A stretch of DNA of 64,000 bases from RUG11237 sp045126515 (GTDB lineage Bacteria > Bacillota > Clostridia > Lachnospirales > Lachnospiraceae), in assembly GCA_045126515.1 (NCBI GenBank), contig JBGVOM010000103.1, positions 25,355 to 89,354 of the forward strand, read 5' to 3'. Position numbers and translations under genes: made by a program. Positions 7,469 through 16,717 of this stretch are shown here, one piece after another. Under the pieces are notes generated by a model, which was not told the origin of the DNA, did not search any database, and was given only the letters and a program-made list of their open reading frames with translations. Numbering within the stretch: the stretch's first letter is position 1; each line of letters begins with the position of its first letter.

Positions 7469-9656
7469 AATTCTGAAATTTGCAAAAAAATCATGGTACT
7501 GGATGGTTGTAATCATTGCCTTACTGTTTGTACAGGCAACATGTGATTTGTCATTGCCGCAGTATACATCAGATATTGTAGATATCGGTATTCAAAATGG
7601 AGGCATTGATGAAAGTGTTCCGAAAGCCATGAAGGAATCTACATATAATGTAGTAAAATTATTTTTGGAAGATGGATCAAAATTAGATGAATATTATGAT
7701 TATCTGGATTATGCAGAGGAAGAAAATAATAAAGATGAATATTTATCCGAATATCCGGAATGGAAGAATGAAAACATTTATGTGTTAAATTTTAATCCGG
7801 ATGCGGAAAAGGAAAGAGAAGAAGAACTGAGTGAATTGATTCAGATTCCTGGAGCATTGTATTCTATGCTGGATGAAGAAACTAAGACCGCCCTGCCATT
7901 TTTGCCGGCGGAGGCAAGAATGGCTATGGTAAGCAGTGCAGAAGAAAAAATGTCTGAGATGGAAGGATTGGTTGGAGATTCAGTTTCGGTAGCGTTTGTC
8001 AAAGCGGTCTACGAAGAATTGGGAATGGATATGGAAAAGCTGCAGATGGATTATTTGTTCCAGACAGGGCTAAAAATGTTACTTTTAGCACTTCTTGGTA
8101 TGACTGTTGCTATTGTGGTGACATTACTTGCCTCCAGAGTGGCTGCTGTTACCAGCAAGAGTCTGCGTGACAGAGCTTTTGAGAAGGTGGTTGGATTCTC
8201 TACAGCGGAGATGAATAATTTTTCCACAGCATCGCTGATTACCAGATGTACCAATGATATTCAGCAGATACAGATGGTTCTGGTAATGATGCTTCGAATT
8301 GTAGCTTATGCACCTATTATGGGGATTGGCGGTTTGATAAAAGTATTTCGTACCACACCATCTATGACATGGATTATCGGAATTGCAGTGATTGCCATTA
8401 TATGCCTTGTGATTATTCTTATGACAGTGGCAATGCCAAAGTTCAAGAAAATGCAGGTATTAGTAGATAAATTAAATCTGGTATCCAGAGAAATCCTAAC
8501 AGGTATTCCGGTAATCAGAGCTTTCAGTCGTGAAAAGCATGAGGAACAAAGATTTGATGAGGCCAGCCGCAATTTAATGAAAACACAGTTATTTACAAAC
8601 CGTGCTATGGCATTAATGATGCCGACTATGATGTTTATTATGAATGGAATCACTGTTTTGATTATCTGGGTTGGGGCTCATGGAATTGACATGGGAGATT
8701 TGCAGGTAGGTGATATGATGGCGTTTATCACATATACCATGCAGATTGTAATGTCATTTCTGATGATTACCATGGTATCAGTAATGCTTCCAAGAGCAGC
8801 AGTAGCAGCAAACCGTGTAGATGAAGTGTTAACAAGCAAGACTTTGATTACAAATCCTGAAGTGGAAAAAACATCGGATGTAAGCTTGGGAACAGTAAAA
8901 TTTGACAATGTAAGCTTTAAATATCCGGGTGCAGAGGAAAATGTATTAAGCAATATCAGTTTTACAGCCAAACCGGGACAGACAACGGCAATTATCGGAA
9001 GTACAGGTTCTGGAAAATCTACGTTAGTCAACCTGATACCAAGATTGTATGATGTAACGGAAGGCGCAATTAGAATCGACGGAATAAATATCAAAGATAT
9101 GAAATTGAAAAAACTTCGTGATATGATTGGTTTTGTCCCTCAAAAGGGAATCTTGTTCTCGGGAACCATTGATTCTAATTTAAGATTCGGTGCAAAGGAT
9201 TCTTCCAAAGAAAATATTGTGAGTGCGGCAGAAACAGCGCAGGCAATGGAATTTATTACAGAAAAGCCGGAACAGTTTGATTCTCCAATTTCTCAAGGAG
9301 GTGCAAATGTATCCGGTGGACAGAAACAGCGTCTTGCCATTGCCAGAGCCATTGCAAAGAATCCGAAGATTTATGTATTTGATGACAGCTTTTCGGCGTT
9401 GGACTATAAAACGGATGTAGCGGTAAGAAAGGCGCTTCATGAAAAAGTGAAAAATGATGTGGTTATTATTGTAGCCCAGAGAATCAGTACCATCATTCAT
9501 GCAGAAAAGATTATTGTATTAGATGAAGGAAAAGTAGTGGGTGTGGGAACTCATGAAGAACTGATTAAAGACAATGAAGTATATCGTCAGATTGCAATGA
9601 GCCAGTTGTCAGAAAAAGAACTTGGCATTACCGAGGACAGAAAGGAGGAAAAATAA
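7461..9656 (+). CDS. Heterodimeric ABC exporter, subunit with degenerate ATPase site
   Basis: A 731-residue half-transporter with a fused permease and ATPase. After the first helix (about 10-30) there is a large acidic extracytoplasmic insertion (about 35-195), then the remaining helices to about 450. The nucleotide-binding domain has Walker A GSTGSGKST (513-521, Lys519) and signature VSGGQ (617-621). The Walker B motif ends FDD, so Asp642 replaces the catalytic glutamate. This is the hallmark of the non-catalytic partner in heterodimeric exporters of the BmrC/BmrD and LmrCD kind. The next gene supplies the intact glutamate, and its start overlaps this stop. The likely role is drug or peptide efflux under control of the upstream MarR protein; the substrate is unknown. 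Confidence 0.9.
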   Translation: MIKILKFAKKSWYWMVVIIALLFVQATCDLSLPQYTSDIVDIGIQNGGIDESVPKAMKESTYNVVKLFLEDGSKLDEYYDYLDYAEEENNKDEYLSEYPEWKNENIYVLNFNPDAEKEREEELSELIQIPGALYSMLDEETKTALPFLPAEARMAMVSSAEEKMSEMEGLVGDSVSVAFVKAVYEELGMDMEKLQMDYLFQTGLKMLLLALLGMTVAIVVTLLASRVAAVTSKSLRDRAFEKVVGFSTAEMNNFSTASLITRCTNDIQQIQMVLVMMLRIVAYAPIMGIGGLIKVFRTTPSMTWIIGIAVIAIICLVIILMTVAMPKFKKMQVLVDKLNLVSREILTGIPVIRAFSREKHEEQRFDEASRNLMKTQLFTNRAMALMMPTMMFIMNGITVLIIWVGAHGIDMGDLQVGDMMAFITYTMQIVMSFLMITMVSVMLPRAAVAANRVDEVLTSKTLITNPEVEKTSDVSLGTVKFDNVSFKYPGAEENVLSNISFTAKPGQTTAIIGSTGSGKSTLVNLIPRLYDVTEGAIRIDGINIKDMKLKKLRDMIGFVPQKGILFSGTIDSNLRFGAKDSSKENIVSAAETAQAMEFITEKPEQFDSPISQGGANVSGGQKQRLAIARAIAKNPKIYVFDDSFSALDYKTDVAVRKALHEKVKNDVVIIVAQRISTIIHAEKIIVLDEGKVVGVGTHEELIKDNEVYRQIAMSQLSEKELGITEDRKEEK

Positions 9657-11533
9657 TGGAAACACACAAAAAAGCTCCGAAAAGAATGCATGGACCTATG
9701 GGTGGCGGCCCAATGGCAGGTGGAGAAAAACCAAAAGAATTTAAAAAGACCTTAGGAAAGTTGGTCAAATATTTAAGCAAATACCATGTGGCAATTATTG
9801 TTGTTATGATTTTTACTGTGGGTAGCACAATATTTAATGTAATCGGACCAAAAGTATTAGGAAAAGCAACTACAGAAATATTTAATGGTCTTATGGGTAA
9901 GATTAATGGTGGTGCAGGAATCGATTTCACAAAAATTGGCAAAATTCTTCTGCTTCTATTAGGATTGTATGGATTAAGTACACTTTTTGGTTATGTGCAA
10001 GGGTTCGTAATGAGTGGCATTTCACAGAAAATGTCATTTAAGTTAAGAAAAGAATTGTCAGAGAAAATGAACCGTCTTCCGATGAGTTATTATGACAAAA
10101 GAACCTACGGTGAAGTCTTATCCAGAATCACCAATGATGTAGATACTCTGGGAATGAGTCTGAATCAGTCGATTACGCAGCTGATTACTTCCGTGGCAAC
10201 CATTGTGGGGGTTCTCATTATGATGTTAACCATTAGTCCGTTGATGACTTTGATTGCATTGCTGATTCTTCCGATTTCAGCTACTCTGATTTCTGTGATT
10301 GTAAAACATTCTCAGAAATACTTTAAACAGCAGCAGGAGTATTTAGGGCATGTAAATGGTCAGATTGAAGAAGTATTTGGCGGACATAATGTAATTAAGC
10401 TGTTTAATAAAGAAGAAGAGGTAATTGACGAATTTAAAAAGACAAACGAAGTTTTGTATCATTCTGCATGGAAATCACAGTTTTTCTCAGGAATGACACA
10501 GCCTATGATGCAGTTTGTAGGAAACCTTGGTTATGTGGCAGTTGCAGTTGTGGGCGGTTATCTGAATATCAAGAAAGTGATTGAAGTAGGTGATATTCAG
10601 TCCTTTATTCAGTATGTAAGGCAGTTTACTCAGCCAATTACTCAGATTGCACAGGTATCTAATATGTTACAGTCTACACTGGCAGCGGCAGAAAGAGTAT
10701 TTGAGTTTTTAGAGGAGGACGAAGAAGAACAGACTGCCCAACATCATGCTGTGATGGTGGAAAATGGAAAAGAAAGAAAGGTGACACCGCAGGATTTAAA
10801 GGGAAATGTTACCTTTGACCATGTAAAATTCGGATATTTGTCTGACAAAATTATTATTCAGGACTTCAGTGCAGAAGTAAAACAGGGACAAAAGATAGCA
10901 ATTGTAGGCCCTACCGGTGCAGGAAAAACAACCATTGTAAAATTGTTGATGAGATTTTATGACTTGAATCGTGGTGCTATAAAAATAGATGGCTATAATA
11001 TCAATGATTTTGACCGTAGCGAATTGAGAGAAGCATTTGGTATGGTACTACAGGAAACGTGGCTGTTTAAGGGAAGTATTATGGAAAATATCCGTTATGG
11101 AAGATTGGATGCTACCGACGAAGAAGTAATTGCTGCAGCAAAGGCGGCCCATGCACATCACTTTATTCAGTCTCTTCCTGGTGGATATCAAATGGAACTG
11201 AATGAAGATGCTTCCAACATTTCACAGGGACAAAAACAGCTCTTAACCATAGCCAGAGCAATTCTTGCAGACAATAAACTTCTTATTTTAGATGAAGCAA
11301 CCAGTTCTGTTGATACACGTACGGAAGAACGGATTCAGAAAGCCATGGACAATCTGATGAAGGGAAGAACCAGTTTTGTGATAGCCCATAGACTTTCTAC
11401 AATTAAAGATGCAGATTTAATTCTTGTATTAAAAGACGGAGATGTGATTGAACAGGGAAATCATGAAGAACTATTAGCAAAGAACGGATTCTATGCGAAA
11501 CTGTATAATTCTCAGTTTGAACAGACTGCATAA
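9656..11533 (+). CDS. Heterodimeric ABC exporter, catalytic subunit
   Basis: A 625-residue half-transporter whose start codon shares a base with the preceding stop (TAATG). A short cytosolic lead (KRMHGPMGGGPMAGG) precedes six transmembrane helices. The nucleotide-binding domain has Walker A GPTGAGKTT (418-426, Lys424), a signature with serine then glutamine (NISQGQ, 521-526) instead of the usual SGGQ, and Walker B LLILDEA with catalytic Glu547. An SQGQ signature paired with an intact glutamate here, and SGGQ with a missing glutamate in the partner, is the asymmetric arrangement expected of a heterodimer with one active site. No terminator is visible before the feo promoter. Confidence 0.92.
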   Translation: METHKKAPKRMHGPMGGGPMAGGEKPKEFKKTLGKLVKYLSKYHVAIIVVMIFTVGSTIFNVIGPKVLGKATTEIFNGLMGKINGGAGIDFTKIGKILLLLLGLYGLSTLFGYVQGFVMSGISQKMSFKLRKELSEKMNRLPMSYYDKRTYGEVLSRITNDVDTLGMSLNQSITQLITSVATIVGVLIMMLTISPLMTLIALLILPISATLISVIVKHSQKYFKQQQEYLGHVNGQIEEVFGGHNVIKLFNKEEEVIDEFKKTNEVLYHSAWKSQFFSGMTQPMMQFVGNLGYVAVAVVGGYLNIKKVIEVGDIQSFIQYVRQFTQPITQIAQVSNMLQSTLAAAERVFEFLEEDEEEQTAQHHAVMVENGKERKVTPQDLKGNVTFDHVKFGYLSDKIIIQDFSAEVKQGQKIAIVGPTGAGKTTIVKLLMRFYDLNRGAIKIDGYNINDFDRSELREAFGMVLQETWLFKGSIMENIRYGRLDATDEEVIAAAKAAHAHHFIQSLPGGYQMELNEDASNISQGQKQLLTIARAILADNKLLILDEATSSVDTRTEERIQKAMDNLMKGRTSFVIAHRLSTIKDADLILVLKDGDVIEQGNHEELLAKNGFYAKLYNSQFEQTA

Positions 11534-11551
11534 ATTAGGAAGAAACTGCTA

Positions 11552-11580
11552 TTGACATCTGTCGGATATCTGTATAGAAT
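11552..11580 (+). promoter_or_regulatory. Promoter of feoAB
   Basis: TTGACA (11552-11557), 17 bases, TAGAAT (11575-11580). Confidence 0.7.
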
Positions 11581-11588
11581 GAAGTTAA

Positions 11589-11603
11589 TGATAATAATTA
11601 TCA
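11589..11603 (+). promoter_or_regulatory. Fur box (7-1-7) at the feoAB transcription start
   Basis: TGATAATAATTATCA is a perfect 7-1-7 inverted repeat and equals the consensus Fur-family core. It begins about 9 bases after the -10 box, so iron-loaded Fur would cover the start site and repress feoAB when iron is plentiful. Confidence 0.88.
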
Positions 11604-11630
11604 ATAACACAAAGGAAGACAGGTGGAGAT

Positions 11631-11858
11631 ATGACATTATATGACGGCGAGTTAGAGCACACATATACCGTAAAGGAATTGTGCATGGAACAGAGTATAA
11701 TGATAAGGCTGGAAGCACTGGGACTAATCGAGGGCAGTCGGATATTGTTTGTGAACCGGAAGAAAACGGGCGCTTTGATTATAAAAGTGCGTGGTACTAG
11801 GCTGGCACTTGGAAAAAAAATTGCACAAGGCATTGAAGTGGAGGAGGAAGACAAATGA
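11631..11858 (+). CDS. feoA: FeoA, ferrous iron transport accessory protein
   Basis: A 75-residue SH3-like cytosolic protein. The features are MTLYDGEL, a mid-region RLEALGLIEGSRI typical of FeoA (the L-x-x-LG-hydrophobic-x-x-G pattern), and a final LRG-like turn VRGTRLALGKKIAQGI. FeoA proteins assist or regulate the FeoB permease. A GGTGGAG ribosome site precedes ATG 11631. The stop codon overlaps the feoB ATG (ATGA), so the two are translationally coupled and controlled together by the Fur box upstream. No feoC gene follows. Confidence 0.92.
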   Translation: MTLYDGELEHTYTVKELCMEQSIMIRLEALGLIEGSRILFVNRKKTGALIIKVRGTRLALGKKIAQGIEVEEEDK

Positions 11859-13843
11859 AAGATACCATTAATGTAGCATTTGTGGGAAATCCCAATTGTG
11901 GTAAAACCACATTATTCAATGCCTTTACCGGTGCAAAACTAAAAGTGGCAAACTGGCCGGGAGTAACAGTAGAGCGAAAAGAAGGTGAGACTTCCTATAA
12001 AGGTCAAAAAATGAAACTGGTAGATTTGCCGGGAATTTACAGCCTGACTTCTTATTCTATTGAGGAAAAAGTTACCAGAGAGTGTATTTTAGGTGAAGAT
12101 ATTGATGTTATTATAAATATTGTAGATGCCTCCTCCTTAGAGAGAAATCTGTATTTGACCCTGCAGTTGCTGGAAATGGGTAAGCCTGTGATTCTCGCAT
12201 TGAATATGATGGATATTGTGCGGGAACGAGGGATGGAAATTGATATGCACAGGCTGCCGGAAATGCTTGGCGATATTCCGGTAGTACAGGTGTCTGCAAG
12301 ACAGAGAATTGGGTTAGACGTATTGTTGCATGCAGTAAAACATCATTATGAGGAAGGACCGAAAGGTCACGTGGTTCAGTATTCCCAGGAGATAGAAGAA
12401 ATCATTGAGAAAGCTTCCATTATGCTGGAAGCAAATTATGGAAAAAACATAAACAGCCGCTGGTATGCTATCAAATTTATGGAGTACGATGAAGCAGTGC
12501 TTCAAAAGTATCAGATTAATATGTCAAATGTCATTCCGAAAAATTATGAAAAAGAAATAACAGCCCAGAAATATAAATATATAGAAGAAATCATGGAAGA
12601 AACCATGTTGCGGCGGGATGAAAAAATGCAGTCTACAGACAAAATAGATAAGTATCTGACGCATCCGGTGTGGGGTGTTCCAATTTTTCTGGTAATTATG
12701 GCGTTTGTGTTTATGCTGACTTTTATGTTGGGCGATTTCTTAAAGGGATGGTTGGAAATTGCACTGGAATACTTTTCCGAAGGTATTAGGGAATTGCTGG
12801 TGGCAATGCATACCTCGGATGCCCTGATATCACTTGTGGTTGATGGTATTATTGCTGGTGTAGGCGGAATTTTAACCTTTTTACCAAATATTGTGATATT
12901 GTTTATAGCGTTGGCAGTTTTAGAAGACAGTGGTTATATGGCGAGAGTTGCTTATGTGATGGATAACATTATGGGGAAAGCGGGGCTTTCCGGAAAAGCG
13001 TTTCTGCCTATGGTACTTGGTTTTGGTTGTACAGTGCCGGCAATTATGGCAACGCGTGCATTGGAAAAAGAAGAAGACAGGCGTAGAGTTATGCTGATTA
13101 CGCCGTTTATGTCATGTTCAGCGAGATTGCCGATTTATGTGATGTTTTCTAGTATTTTCTTTGGAAAGTATGCATCCCTGGCAGCATTTTCCATGTATGT
13201 AATAGGCATGGTGGTGGCACTGGTAGTGGCATTGGCAGTCAGCCGCATCGGAAAGAAAAAAACAGAAAATGAACTGTTGATAGAATTACCTGAGTACAAA
13301 TCACCAAACATACGAACCATTGGTATTTATGTCTGGGAGAAAGTAAAAGATTATTTAAGCAAAGCAGGAACAACCATTTTTGTGGCATCAATTATCATAT
13401 GGTTTATTTTGAATTTTAATTCCCAGGGCTTGACGACGGATGTAAGCACCAGCTTTGGTGCCGGCATTGGAAAATGGCTGGAACCGGTTCTCCGCCCGGC
13501 AGGACTTGGCATGTGGCAGATTGCAGTGGCACTGATTTCCGGAATTTCGGCGAAAGAAGTAGTAGTATCTGGATTTACTGTGTTATTTGGAGTGTCGAAT
13601 GTAAGCTCACCGGAGGGAGCAGGCGCAATCATGCAGGCACTGTCTGCCTATGGATTTGGACCTGTAAATGCTTACGCTATGATGATATTCTGTCTGCTGT
13701 ATACACCTTGTGCAGCTACCATTGGAATTATAAAAAAAGAGTCCGGTTCGGTAAAATTTACCATAGGAGTGATTTTGTTCCAATTAGTACTGGCGTGGTT
13801 GGCGGCTGTGCTGGTATATCAGGTGGGAAGCCGGATTTTTTAA
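11855..13843 (+). CDS. feoB: FeoB, ferrous iron transporter
   Basis: The main Fe(II) uptake permease of the cytoplasmic membrane. The N-terminal G-protein domain has G1 GNPNCGKTT (11-19), a G2 region GVTVERKEG, G3 DLPG (57-60) and G4 NMMD (117-120). A helical spacer domain follows to about 260. The C-terminal membrane part contains the two Gate regions, recognisable by MARVAYVMD followed by GFGCTVPAIMATRALE and by GISAKEVVVSGFTVL. At 662 residues it is shorter than the E. coli protein (about 770), chiefly from compact loops. It overlaps feoA by 4 bases and is followed by a long hairpin. Expression should rise under iron limitation, supplying the iron-rich hydrogenase encoded next. Confidence 0.95.
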   Translation: MKDTINVAFVGNPNCGKTTLFNAFTGAKLKVANWPGVTVERKEGETSYKGQKMKLVDLPGIYSLTSYSIEEKVTRECILGEDIDVIINIVDASSLERNLYLTLQLLEMGKPVILALNMMDIVRERGMEIDMHRLPEMLGDIPVVQVSARQRIGLDVLLHAVKHHYEEGPKGHVVQYSQEIEEIIEKASIMLEANYGKNINSRWYAIKFMEYDEAVLQKYQINMSNVIPKNYEKEITAQKYKYIEEIMEETMLRRDEKMQSTDKIDKYLTHPVWGVPIFLVIMAFVFMLTFMLGDFLKGWLEIALEYFSEGIRELLVAMHTSDALISLVVDGIIAGVGGILTFLPNIVILFIALAVLEDSGYMARVAYVMDNIMGKAGLSGKAFLPMVLGFGCTVPAIMATRALEKEEDRRRVMLITPFMSCSARLPIYVMFSSIFFGKYASLAAFSMYVIGMVVALVVALAVSRIGKKKTENELLIELPEYKSPNIRTIGIYVWEKVKDYLSKAGTTIFVASIIIWFILNFNSQGLTTDVSTSFGAGIGKWLEPVLRPAGLGMWQIAVALISGISAKEVVVSGFTVLFGVSNVSSPEGAGAIMQALSAYGFGPVNAYAMMIFCLLYTPCAATIGIIKKESGSVKFTIGVILFQLVLAWLAAVLVYQVGSRIF

Positions 13844-13873
13844 AGTTTTGTATAAGTAAATATTGACGAAACG

Positions 13874-13930
13874 AGGGTTATGTGTTTAAATGAAATGCGA
13901 ATGATAAAATTTAAACATATGACCCTTTTA
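13874..13930 (+). terminator. Long hairpin terminator after feoB
   Basis: AGGGTTATGTGTTTAAA (13874-13890) pairs with TTTAAACATATGACCCT (13910-13926) with only two wobble pairs, followed by TTTACTTTACT. It separates the iron operon from the hydrogenase gene. The 19-base loop and the broken T run leave some doubt about efficiency. Confidence 0.6.
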
Positions 13931-13956
13931 CTTTACTAGAGCATGGAGGAGAGAAC

Positions 13957-15456
13957 ATGAGTTTTAGAGGCCTTGACACAGAAGTGCGTAAACTTCGAAA
14001 AGAAACATTCAAAGAGATAGCTAAACTTGCATACGATTCCGAAGATATCATTAATGATTTGGAAGCATTGCCGTATCAAATGACAGATGCAGAAAATCCA
14101 AGATTTTGGGAAAGTATATATCGTGAACGCGCTGTGTTCAGGGAAAGGCTCAGACTTGCCATGGGACTTTCGTTACGTCCGGAAAATAAACCTGTGCATG
14201 CTACTGAAGGAGTGGATGAAAGTAATATCGCAGAAAAATATTATGAACCACCTTTGATGCAGGTAATTCCATCTGCCTGTAACGCTTGTGCAGAGAATAA
14301 GTTTATTGTCACAAACCAGTGTAAGACATGTACGGCACAGCCGTGTGCAAAGGTTTGTCCGAGAGGTGCGATTTCTCTGGTAGAAGGAAAATCATATATA
14401 GATCAGGAAAAATGTGTAAAATGCGGAAAATGTAAAGAAGTATGTCCTTATGATGCCATTTCGAAACAAGTGCGTCCATGTGCAGCTGCCTGTGGAGTAA
14501 ATGCAATTGTCAGTGATGAGCATGGAAGAGCTTGTATTGACAGCACGAAATGTGTGTCCTGCGGTATGTGTATGGTAAACTGTCCTTTTGGAGCAATTGC
14601 AGATAAATCCCAGATATTCCAGTTAATTCGTGCAATTCAGTCAGGACGTGAAATTGTGGCAGAAATTGCACCTGCGTTTGTGGGACAGTTTGGAACAGAT
14701 GTTACACCGGCTCAGGTAAAGGAAGGTTTGAAACAACTGGGATTCAAATATGTATATGAAGTTGCTATTGGTGCTGACCAGGGGGCGATGGCAGAGGCGA
14801 AGCATTATGTAGATGAGGTTGCAACGGGAGAATTGCCGTTTTTACTGACTTCCTGCTGTCCGTCATGGTCCATGTTAGCAAGAAAATTTTTTCCGGAAAC
14901 CATCGAAAGTATTTCCAATGAACTGACACCGATGGTTGCTACCGCAAGAAAAATAAAGGAAGAACATCCGGAGGCCAGCATTGTGTTTATCGGACCTTGT
15001 GCTTCGAAAAAGCTGGAGGCTTTCCGAAAGAAAGTGCGAAGTGACGTAGATTTCGTTATTACTTTTGAAGAACTAGATGGTATGTTTGCGGCAAAAAATA
15101 TCGTATTATCAGAGTTGGAAACAGACGAAAGTGATGAAATTAAAGATGCAACTTCCGCAGGACGAGGCTACGCAGTAGCTGGTGGTGTAGCAGATGCCAT
15201 CAGGCAGTGTATTGAAGAATACTATCCGGATACAGAAGTGAAGATTGAGCATGCGGAAGGCTTAAGTGAATGTAAGAAGATGCTTACGCTGGCAAAGGCA
15301 GGGAGAAAAAACGGCTGCCTGATTGAAGGCATGGGATGTCCGGGTGGCTGTGTCGGCGGTGCCGGTACAAATATTCCGATTGTTAAGGCAAATCAGGAAG
15401 TGAAAAAATTTGTGGCAAGTGCAGAACGGAAGCTTCCATTACCGGAGGAGGAATAA
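13957..15456 (+). CDS. Monomeric [FeFe] hydrogenase, group B-type
   Basis: A 499-residue iron-sulfur enzyme, expected to interconvert protons and H2 using ferredoxin electrons in the cytosol. A helical N-terminal segment (1-95) is followed by ferredoxin-like cysteine clusters (CNAC...CKTC..PC..VC; CVKCGKCKEVC; CVSCGMCMVNC). The H-cluster domain has L1 TSCCPSW with Cys300-301, L2 GPCASKKLE with Cys348, and L3 CPGGC with Cys461 and Cys465. The serine in L1 (PSW rather than PGW) and the extra cysteines between the ferredoxin motifs fit the less-studied group B enzymes of Clostridia rather than the group A enzymes. An ATGGAGGAGAG ribosome site precedes the ATG. Maturases HydEFG are not in this window. 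Confidence 0.88.
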   Translation: MSFRGLDTEVRKLRKETFKEIAKLAYDSEDIINDLEALPYQMTDAENPRFWESIYRERAVFRERLRLAMGLSLRPENKPVHATEGVDESNIAEKYYEPPLMQVIPSACNACAENKFIVTNQCKTCTAQPCAKVCPRGAISLVEGKSYIDQEKCVKCGKCKEVCPYDAISKQVRPCAAACGVNAIVSDEHGRACIDSTKCVSCGMCMVNCPFGAIADKSQIFQLIRAIQSGREIVAEIAPAFVGQFGTDVTPAQVKEGLKQLGFKYVYEVAIGADQGAMAEAKHYVDEVATGELPFLLTSCCPSWSMLARKFFPETIESISNELTPMVATARKIKEEHPEASIVFIGPCASKKLEAFRKKVRSDVDFVITFEELDGMFAAKNIVLSELETDESDEIKDATSAGRGYAVAGGVADAIRQCIEEYYPDTEVKIEHAEGLSECKKMLTLAKAGRKNGCLIEGMGCPGGCVGGAGTNIPIVKANQEVKKFVASAERKLPLPEEE

Positions 15457-15461
15457 ACTCT

Positions 15462-15962
15462 ATGTTTAAAAAATTTTACCCTACCAGAGAAGCAGACAGT
15501 GCTTATGGTATAGATTATGAAACCTTGTACCAACAGGGATATCGAGGGTTGATTTATGATATCGACAATACCCTGACGGAGCATGGAGCACCGGCAACAG
15601 AACAGACAGTAGCACTGATGAAACGATTGAAAAAAATAGGCTTTGGTATTTGCCTGTTGTCTAATAATAAAGAAGAACGTGTGAAAATGTTTAACGAAAA
15701 TATTCATGTGCAGTACATTCATAAAGCGGGAAAACCGTCTGTGGCGGGGTATGAGAAAGCCATGCAGTTAATCGGTACCGATAAAGAAAATACTGTTTTT
15801 ATCGGAGATCAGATATTTACGGATATTTATGGTGCCAACCGCGTGGGTTTGATGACATATCTGGTAAAACCTATAGATAAGAAGGAAGAAATACAGATTG
15901 TCCTGAAACGGTATCTGGAAAAAATTGTATTGTATTTTTACCATAAAAGGAAGACAGCTTGA
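15462..15962 (+). CDS. yqeG: YqeG-family HAD phosphatase
   Basis: A 166-residue HAD-superfamily hydrolase (subclass IIIA). Motif I is DIDNTLT with nucleophile and acid Asp33 and Asp35. Motif II is the LLSNN serine, and the late motif is FIGDQIFTDIYGANRVG. It starts 6 bases after the hydrogenase stop and uses the GGAGGAGG at the end of that gene as ribosome site, so the two are cotranscribed. In many Bacillota yqeG sits next to aroE, and here aroE is two genes downstream with efp between. Family members are thought to dephosphorylate phosphatidylglycerophosphate or small phosphates; the exact substrate is not established from sequence. Confidence 0.88.
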   Translation: MFKKFYPTREADSAYGIDYETLYQQGYRGLIYDIDNTLTEHGAPATEQTVALMKRLKKIGFGICLLSNNKEERVKMFNENIHVQYIHKAGKPSVAGYEKAMQLIGTDKENTVFIGDQIFTDIYGANRVGLMTYLVKPIDKKEEIQIVLKRYLEKIVLYFYHKRKTA

Positions 15963-15971
15963 AAAAAGTAG

Positions 15972-16000
15972 TTGAAAAATAGTAAATTTTAGTATAAAAT
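15972..16000 (+). promoter_or_regulatory. Predicted efp promoter
   Basis: TTGAAA (15972-15977), 17 bases, TAAAAT (15995-16000). Confidence 0.5.
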
Positions 16001-16064
16001 ATAGATGAGTTTATGAGCTTGCAGATTGAAGATGGCTCGGCGTTAATTTAAGGAGGAAAATAAA

Positions 16065-16622
16065 ATGGTTTCAGCAGGAGATTTTAGAAACGGTGTAACT
16101 TTGGAAATAGAAGGAAATATCTATCAGATTATCGAATTCCAGCATGTAAAACCTGGTAAGGGTGCTGCTTTCGTTCGTACAAAATTGAAAAACATCATCA
16201 ACGGTGGTGTGGTAGAAAAAACATTCCGTCCAACAGAAAAATTCCCACAGGCTCGTATTGACAGAGTAGAAATGCAGTACTTATATGCTGATGGTGATTT
16301 ATATAACTTTATGAATATGGAAACATATGATCAGATTGCATTAGGCAGCGAAGCTGTTGGAGATGCATTAAAGTTTGTAAAAGAAAATGAAATGGTTAAG
16401 ATTTGTTCCCATAACGGAAACGTATTTGCAATTGAACCACCATTATTCGTAGAACTTGAAATTACAGAAACAGAGCCGGGTGTAAAAGGTGATACAGCAA
16501 CAGGTGCAACAAAACCTGCAACTGTAGAAACAGGAGCAACTGTTTACGTTCCATTGTTTGTAAATCAGGGCGATGTTATCAAAATTGATACAAGAACAGG
16601 CGAATACCTTTCAAGAGTATAA
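16065..16622 (+). CDS. efp: Elongation factor P
   Basis: A 185-residue three-domain tRNA-mimicking factor that rescues ribosomes stalled at polyproline. The first domain (KOW-like) carries the loop HVKPGKGAAF with Lys32, the residue that many bacteria modify. Domain II begins near residue 65, and the OB-like domain III ends with TRTGEYLSRV. AAGGAGGAAAATAAA precedes the ATG. The extension of the sequence between residues 145 and 160 (GATKPATVETGATVYVPLFV) is the typical EF-P signature. It has its own promoter and terminator. The neighbouring pilus-locus protein with a proline-threonine-rich stretch would be a plausible client, but that is inference. Confidence 0.96.
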   Translation: MVSAGDFRNGVTLEIEGNIYQIIEFQHVKPGKGAAFVRTKLKNIINGGVVEKTFRPTEKFPQARIDRVEMQYLYADGDLYNFMNMETYDQIALGSEAVGDALKFVKENEMVKICSHNGNVFAIEPPLFVELEITETEPGVKGDTATGATKPATVETGATVYVPLFVNQGDVIKIDTRTGEYLSRV

Positions 16623-16639
16623 GAATAGAGAATAAAATA

Positions 16640-16680
16640 AAGCTATGATTCCGGACGAGCATCTGGAATTATAGCTTTTT
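16640..16680 (+). terminator. Intrinsic terminator after efp
   Basis: AAGCTATGATTCC pairs with GGAATTATAGCTT (one wobble) and ends in a T run. Confidence 0.88.
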
Positions 16681-16717
16681 CCATAGAATAAAGAATAAAA
16701 AGTCAGGAGCGATGAAA

